A DNA stretch of 64,000 nt from positions 330,602,297 to 330,666,296 of the forward strand of contig CM066040.1 in assembly GCA_033557465.1 (NCBI GenBank), given 5' to 3'. The notes under the pieces were generated by a model. That model was given only the letters and a program-made list of their open reading frames with translations. It made no database searches and had not been told where the DNA came from. Position 1 is the first letter of the stretch. Each line of letters begins with the position of its first letter. A program made the translations under genes and the position numbers. The DNA comes from Ichthyophis bannanicus. Taxonomy: Eukaryota > Chordata > Amphibia > Gymnophiona > Ichthyophiidae. Of the stretch, positions 61,484-64,000 are shown one piece after another.

Positions 61484-61772
61484 TGGAGGAGTGGCCTAGT
61501 GGTTGGGGCAAGGTACTTCAGGCTGGAAGGTCAGGGGTTCAAATCCCACTAGAGGACAGCAACCTTGGGCCGGAAGGACTGGGGTTTCTAGTCCCACAGG
61601 TGCTCCTTGCGGTCTTGGGCAAGCCACTTAACCCTCCATTGCCCATGTTCCCTGTAAAATAGTTATCTCCAAATTATAATGCCCTTTTCAATGTAATTTC
61701 AGTTTGTTCAATGTAAACCGCACTGATACAGAATAGCGCGGTATATAAGAGAATGTAAATAAATAAATAAAG
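61484..61772 (+). mobile_element. tRNA-derived SINE, complete copy
   Basis: Box A-like TGGCCTAGTGG at 61492-61502 and box B-like GGTTCAAATCC at 61536-61546 form the pol III promoter. The body holds CTTGGGCAAGCCACTTAACCC. The tail GTAAACCGCACTGATACAG, GCGGTATATAAG and (AAAT)n matches the 3' end of the L2 LINEs in this window. It has no protein gene; movement would depend on LINE enzymes. Confidence 0.9.
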
Positions 61773-62254
61773 GATATAGACAATGCAGAGGTGATCAAGA
61801 TAAGGGTCGTCAAAGCAGTACAGCATCTGCACTTGAACCAGTGGCGTACCAAGGGCAGAGTGGTAGGTGCGTCCCATCCCGGTGCCAGCTGCTGGGCCCA
61901 TGGAGGCAACACAGCAAACTTACCATGAATCGCAAGACTTTGGCCAGGAGAGAAGAGCGGCTGGCCCTGAAATGTGAGGCACCTCTGTAAGCCAGCTTAA
62001 TGGTAAGTTTTCCATGATACCTCTGTGGGCCCAGCAAGAGGTGTGGGGGTGCATCATGGTGCACAGCGCTGGGGGAAGAGGGTGACCAAACTGGGTGACG
62101 AGGGGACTGGCAATGCCACTGACTTGAAGCCCTGTGATATAAGGTTAAAGACCTAAATATGTACTCCATAGAGGAGAGAATAGAAGGAGGGAGATATATG
62201 ATAGAGACATTCAGATACCTCAGAAATATAAATAGAAAATAAGTAGAAAGGAAG
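61773..62254 (+). mobile_element. CR1-like LINE C-terminal piece with hAT-like MITE
   Basis: Text near 61773-61838 and 62122-62254 joins into the end of a CR1-like ORF (IRLKDLNMYSIEERIEGG, MIETFRYLRNIN), same lineage as 60838. The MITE at 61839-62121 interrupts it. Confidence 0.6.
61839..62121. mobile_element. hAT-like non-autonomous transposon
   Basis: Inverted ends CAGTGGCGTACCAAGGG and ...GGACTGGCAATGCCACTG, with an 8-bp target duplication ACTTGAAC (61831-61838) / ACTTGAAG (62122-62129). The interior is palindromic (GCTGGGCCCATGGAGG versus CCTCTGTGGGCCCAGC). No transposase. Confidence 0.85.
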
Positions 62255-62735
62255 TTTAAAAAGACAGAAGAAAGGCCAAATGACAACCAACATGGTAAAA
62301 AGATCAGGTGAAAGAGCCAAAAGAACATCCTCCAGAAAATGAAGAAAAAGGATCTGCATAAAGAAAATAGGGAACAGCATAAGCACTGGCAAGTTAGAAG
62401 CAAAGCACTGATAAAGAAGGGAAAAAGATAATATGAAAAGAAGCTTGCCATAAAGACAAAAACTCATAATAAGAACTTTTTCAGCTATATTTGACTCCCT
62501 CACAGTCTTCTTGAGTCAAATATACCTGAAAAAGTTTATATTATGAGTTTTTGCCTTTATGGCAAGCTGCTTTTCAAATAATCTTTTTCCCTTCTTTATC
62601 AGTGCTTTGCATCTAACTTGCCAGTGCTTATGCTGTTCCCTATTTTCTTTATGCAGATCCTGTTTCTTATTTTTCTTTCACCTTATTTTTTTACCATGCT
62701 GGTTGTCATTTGGCCTTTCTTCTGCCTTTTTAAAA
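62255..62735. repeat. large inverted repeat (two ~220-240 bp arms)
   Basis: Left arm 62255-62497 and right arm 62513-62735 are near-perfect reverse complements around a 15-bp spacer (62498-62512), with a ~20-bp gap in the right arm. The arm in sense orientation reads as LINE linker protein (LAIKTKTHNKNFFSYI). The long antisense frames here are shadows of this. Confidence 0.9.
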
Positions 62736-63005
62736 TCTGAGGAAAAGGAGGTTACTAGTGATGTGCCACAGGGATCTTGTCTTGGTCCGATTCTTTTTAA
62801 CATCTTTGTTAGTGATATTACGGAAGGGCTGTCTGATAAGGTTTGCCTCTTTGCTGATGATACCAAAATCTGCAGCAGAGTAAACACCCAAGAAGCAGTA
62901 GATAACATGAAGAGGGATCTAGTAAGCTTGAAGAATAGAATTTTGCAGTTGAGATTTAATGCTAAAAAATGCAGGGTCATGTATTTGGGTTGCAAACATC
63001 CAAGG
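62736..63005 (+). pseudogene. LINE reverse transcriptase fragment
   Basis: Reads VTSDVPQGSCLGPILFNIFV, VCLFADDTKICSRVN with the FADD catalytic motif, and LQLRFNAKKCRVMYLGCKHP: palm and thumb of a CR1-like RT. The frame is open for these ~90 codons but begins at the inverted repeat and ends at the next MITE. Confidence 0.85.
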
Positions 63006-63301
63006 GGGGGGAGTGTAGGGGGCTAAGTACTTATATCCACAAAAGGAGGTCAGGATCCTATACGTGCTGTCAGGCCCAAGGTATAAGCAGCACTTTTGGC
63101 CCGATCGGGCCTGAGGATGCCCTCTCCGGGTGCGGGGAGGGTGGGGTCCCCACCACCCGATACAGGCCATAGCAGGCCAGCTGTGGGTGAGGCGGCAGGG
63201 AACAGGGGGCCGGAGCTACAGATGTGCTGGGAGGACGTTCCCGAAGGCAGAAGGGGTATGCCAGGCCTCGGACCCGATTCTGGCTACTACGGGAACGTTT
63301 T
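63006..63301. mobile_element. MITE-like element, relative of 27771-28252
   Basis: Shares TATAAGCAGCACTTTTGG, GGTCCCCACCACCCGATAC and GACCCGATTCTGG...CTACGGGAACG-type blocks with 27965-28165 at reduced identity. Cut by DIRS D at 63302. Confidence 0.6.
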
Positions 63302-63520
63302 ATCTCCAGGAACAAGCAGGAATAAGTCCTCACATATGGGTACGTCGGTACCGACGGAGCCTGCGCGGGAAAGCTCCCCAGCTTCCCAGAAGAAAGCTTT
63401 TGGGAGCCTCCCACAGCGCATGCGCGCTGCCTTCCCGCCTTTCTCACCAACTCTCCTCAGTTCTTCTTTTCCACGGAGCCAGCAGGTCGTGTTCCTGTCA
63501 CCGCTGAAGAAGTTCTTATT
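63302..63520 (+). mobile_element. DIRS copy D, left end only
   Basis: Left terminal repeat and the first part of the leader, nearly identical to copy A (CGTCGGTACCGACGGAGCC, TGCGCGGGAAAGC). An L2 3' end interrupts it at 63521; the rest of the element lies outside the window if present. Confidence 0.9.
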
Positions 63521-64000
63521 TTATTTATTTATTTATTTATTTATTTTATAGTTCTTTTATACCGCACTCTTTTTCGTCAGCGCGGTTTACATTAAACAGA
63601 ATACTCATTGCACGCAACAGACGGTAATGAGTTTACATATAACAGGCAAATACAACTAGGAATTTAACCATGGGAAACTTTGTACATATTTGTAAAAACT
63701 TTGTAAAACTTAGTACATATTTGTAAGTAACCTTTATACTTTGAGAAACTTTGTACATATTTGTAAATAAGAATCTATATACAAAGGATAGAATTTCTTA
63801 GTATGAGGTATTTACAATTTTTACTGTGCATTTTAGAAGGATGATAATGAGCCTTGGAAATGTAGAATGAAGAGGTGATGCTTTATGGCTTTTCTGAAAT
63901 GCTTGAGGTCAGTAATAGCTCTTATGCTGGGGGGTAGGTTGTTCCAACATCTAGGAGCGTAGTATGCAAAGGCCCTATCTGTAGTTGAACGTTTGCATTT
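63521..64000 (-). mobile_element. L2-type LINE 3' end inserted in DIRS D
   Basis: TTATTTATTTATT tail, then TATACCGCACTC and CGTCAGCGCGGTTTACA. On the minus strand from about 63960 to 63850 the text reads as the L2 C-terminus (WNNLPPSI, FRKAIKHHLF-type). It runs off the right edge. Confidence 0.8.

Noticed and set aside
61484..61560. Functional tRNA gene
   Set aside because: Only pol III boxes are tRNA-like; the cloverleaf is not kept and the unit continues into a SINE body and tail.
61810..62503. Long minus-strand frames with hydrophobic, membrane-like text
   Set aside because: They are antisense of LINE coding DNA and of the inverted repeat; the hydrophobic look comes from complementing Lys-rich codons.

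Overview
The window looks like the inside of a very large intron in a vertebrate genome, most likely an amphibian and perhaps a caecilian. That reading rests on the number of DIRS-type tyrosine-recombinase retrotransposons, the CR1/L2/L1/R4 mixture of LINEs, tRNA-derived SINEs with L2-like tails, and a gamma-like endogenous retrovirus. The only host coding sequence I recognise is one 102-bp exon at 27055-27156 (+). It encodes the end of the kinase domain of a MAST-family serine/threonine kinase. No neighbouring MAST exon was seen, so the flanking introns are probably at least about 27 kb and 37 kb long.

Layout. 1-4460: CR1 piece, then a degenerate R4/Dong-type LINE broken by an L2 3' end, a tRNA-SINE and a hAT-like non-autonomous element. 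4600-11984: an L1-like LINE (-) split by DIRS element A (5587-11235). 11985-15610: 5'-truncated, decayed DIRS B. 15906-19560: nearly full-length L2-type LINE (-) with 53-bp tandem repeats in its 5' region. 19890-26330: a fold-back element split by DIRS E (20155-26100), itself carrying a SINE. 26340-26829: second fold-back element. 27055-27156: the MAST exon. 27419-28704: CR1 (+) with a MITE. 28835-34439: DIRS C, the best preserved copy. 34440-36475: unassigned DNA, CR1 3' pieces and a MITE. 36480-52060: a second L1-like LINE (+) holding DIRS G (36688-42592, a distinct family), DIRS F (44758-50528, minus strand) and CR1 pieces. 52061-61275: another CR1-like LINE split by an endogenous retrovirus (52702-60722, minus strand). 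61484-64000: SINE, hAT-like MITE, LINE pieces with a large inverted repeat, MITE, then the start of DIRS D interrupted by an L2 3' end.

The DIRS elements make up about half of the window. Each complete copy has inverted terminal repeats (ITRs), an internal complementary region (ICR) joining the complements of its two ends, and three genes: Gag-like, RT-RNase H-methyltransferase-like, and tyrosine recombinase. Reading-frame order is the same in both families: RT/RH lies +1 to Gag and the recombinase lies -1 to RT/RH. Copy C differs from a fully open element by one visible 1-nt deletion in the recombinase gene. Coordinates of repeat boundaries are by eye, usually good to a few bases for DIRS, ERV and hAT ends and to tens of bases for LINE fragments.
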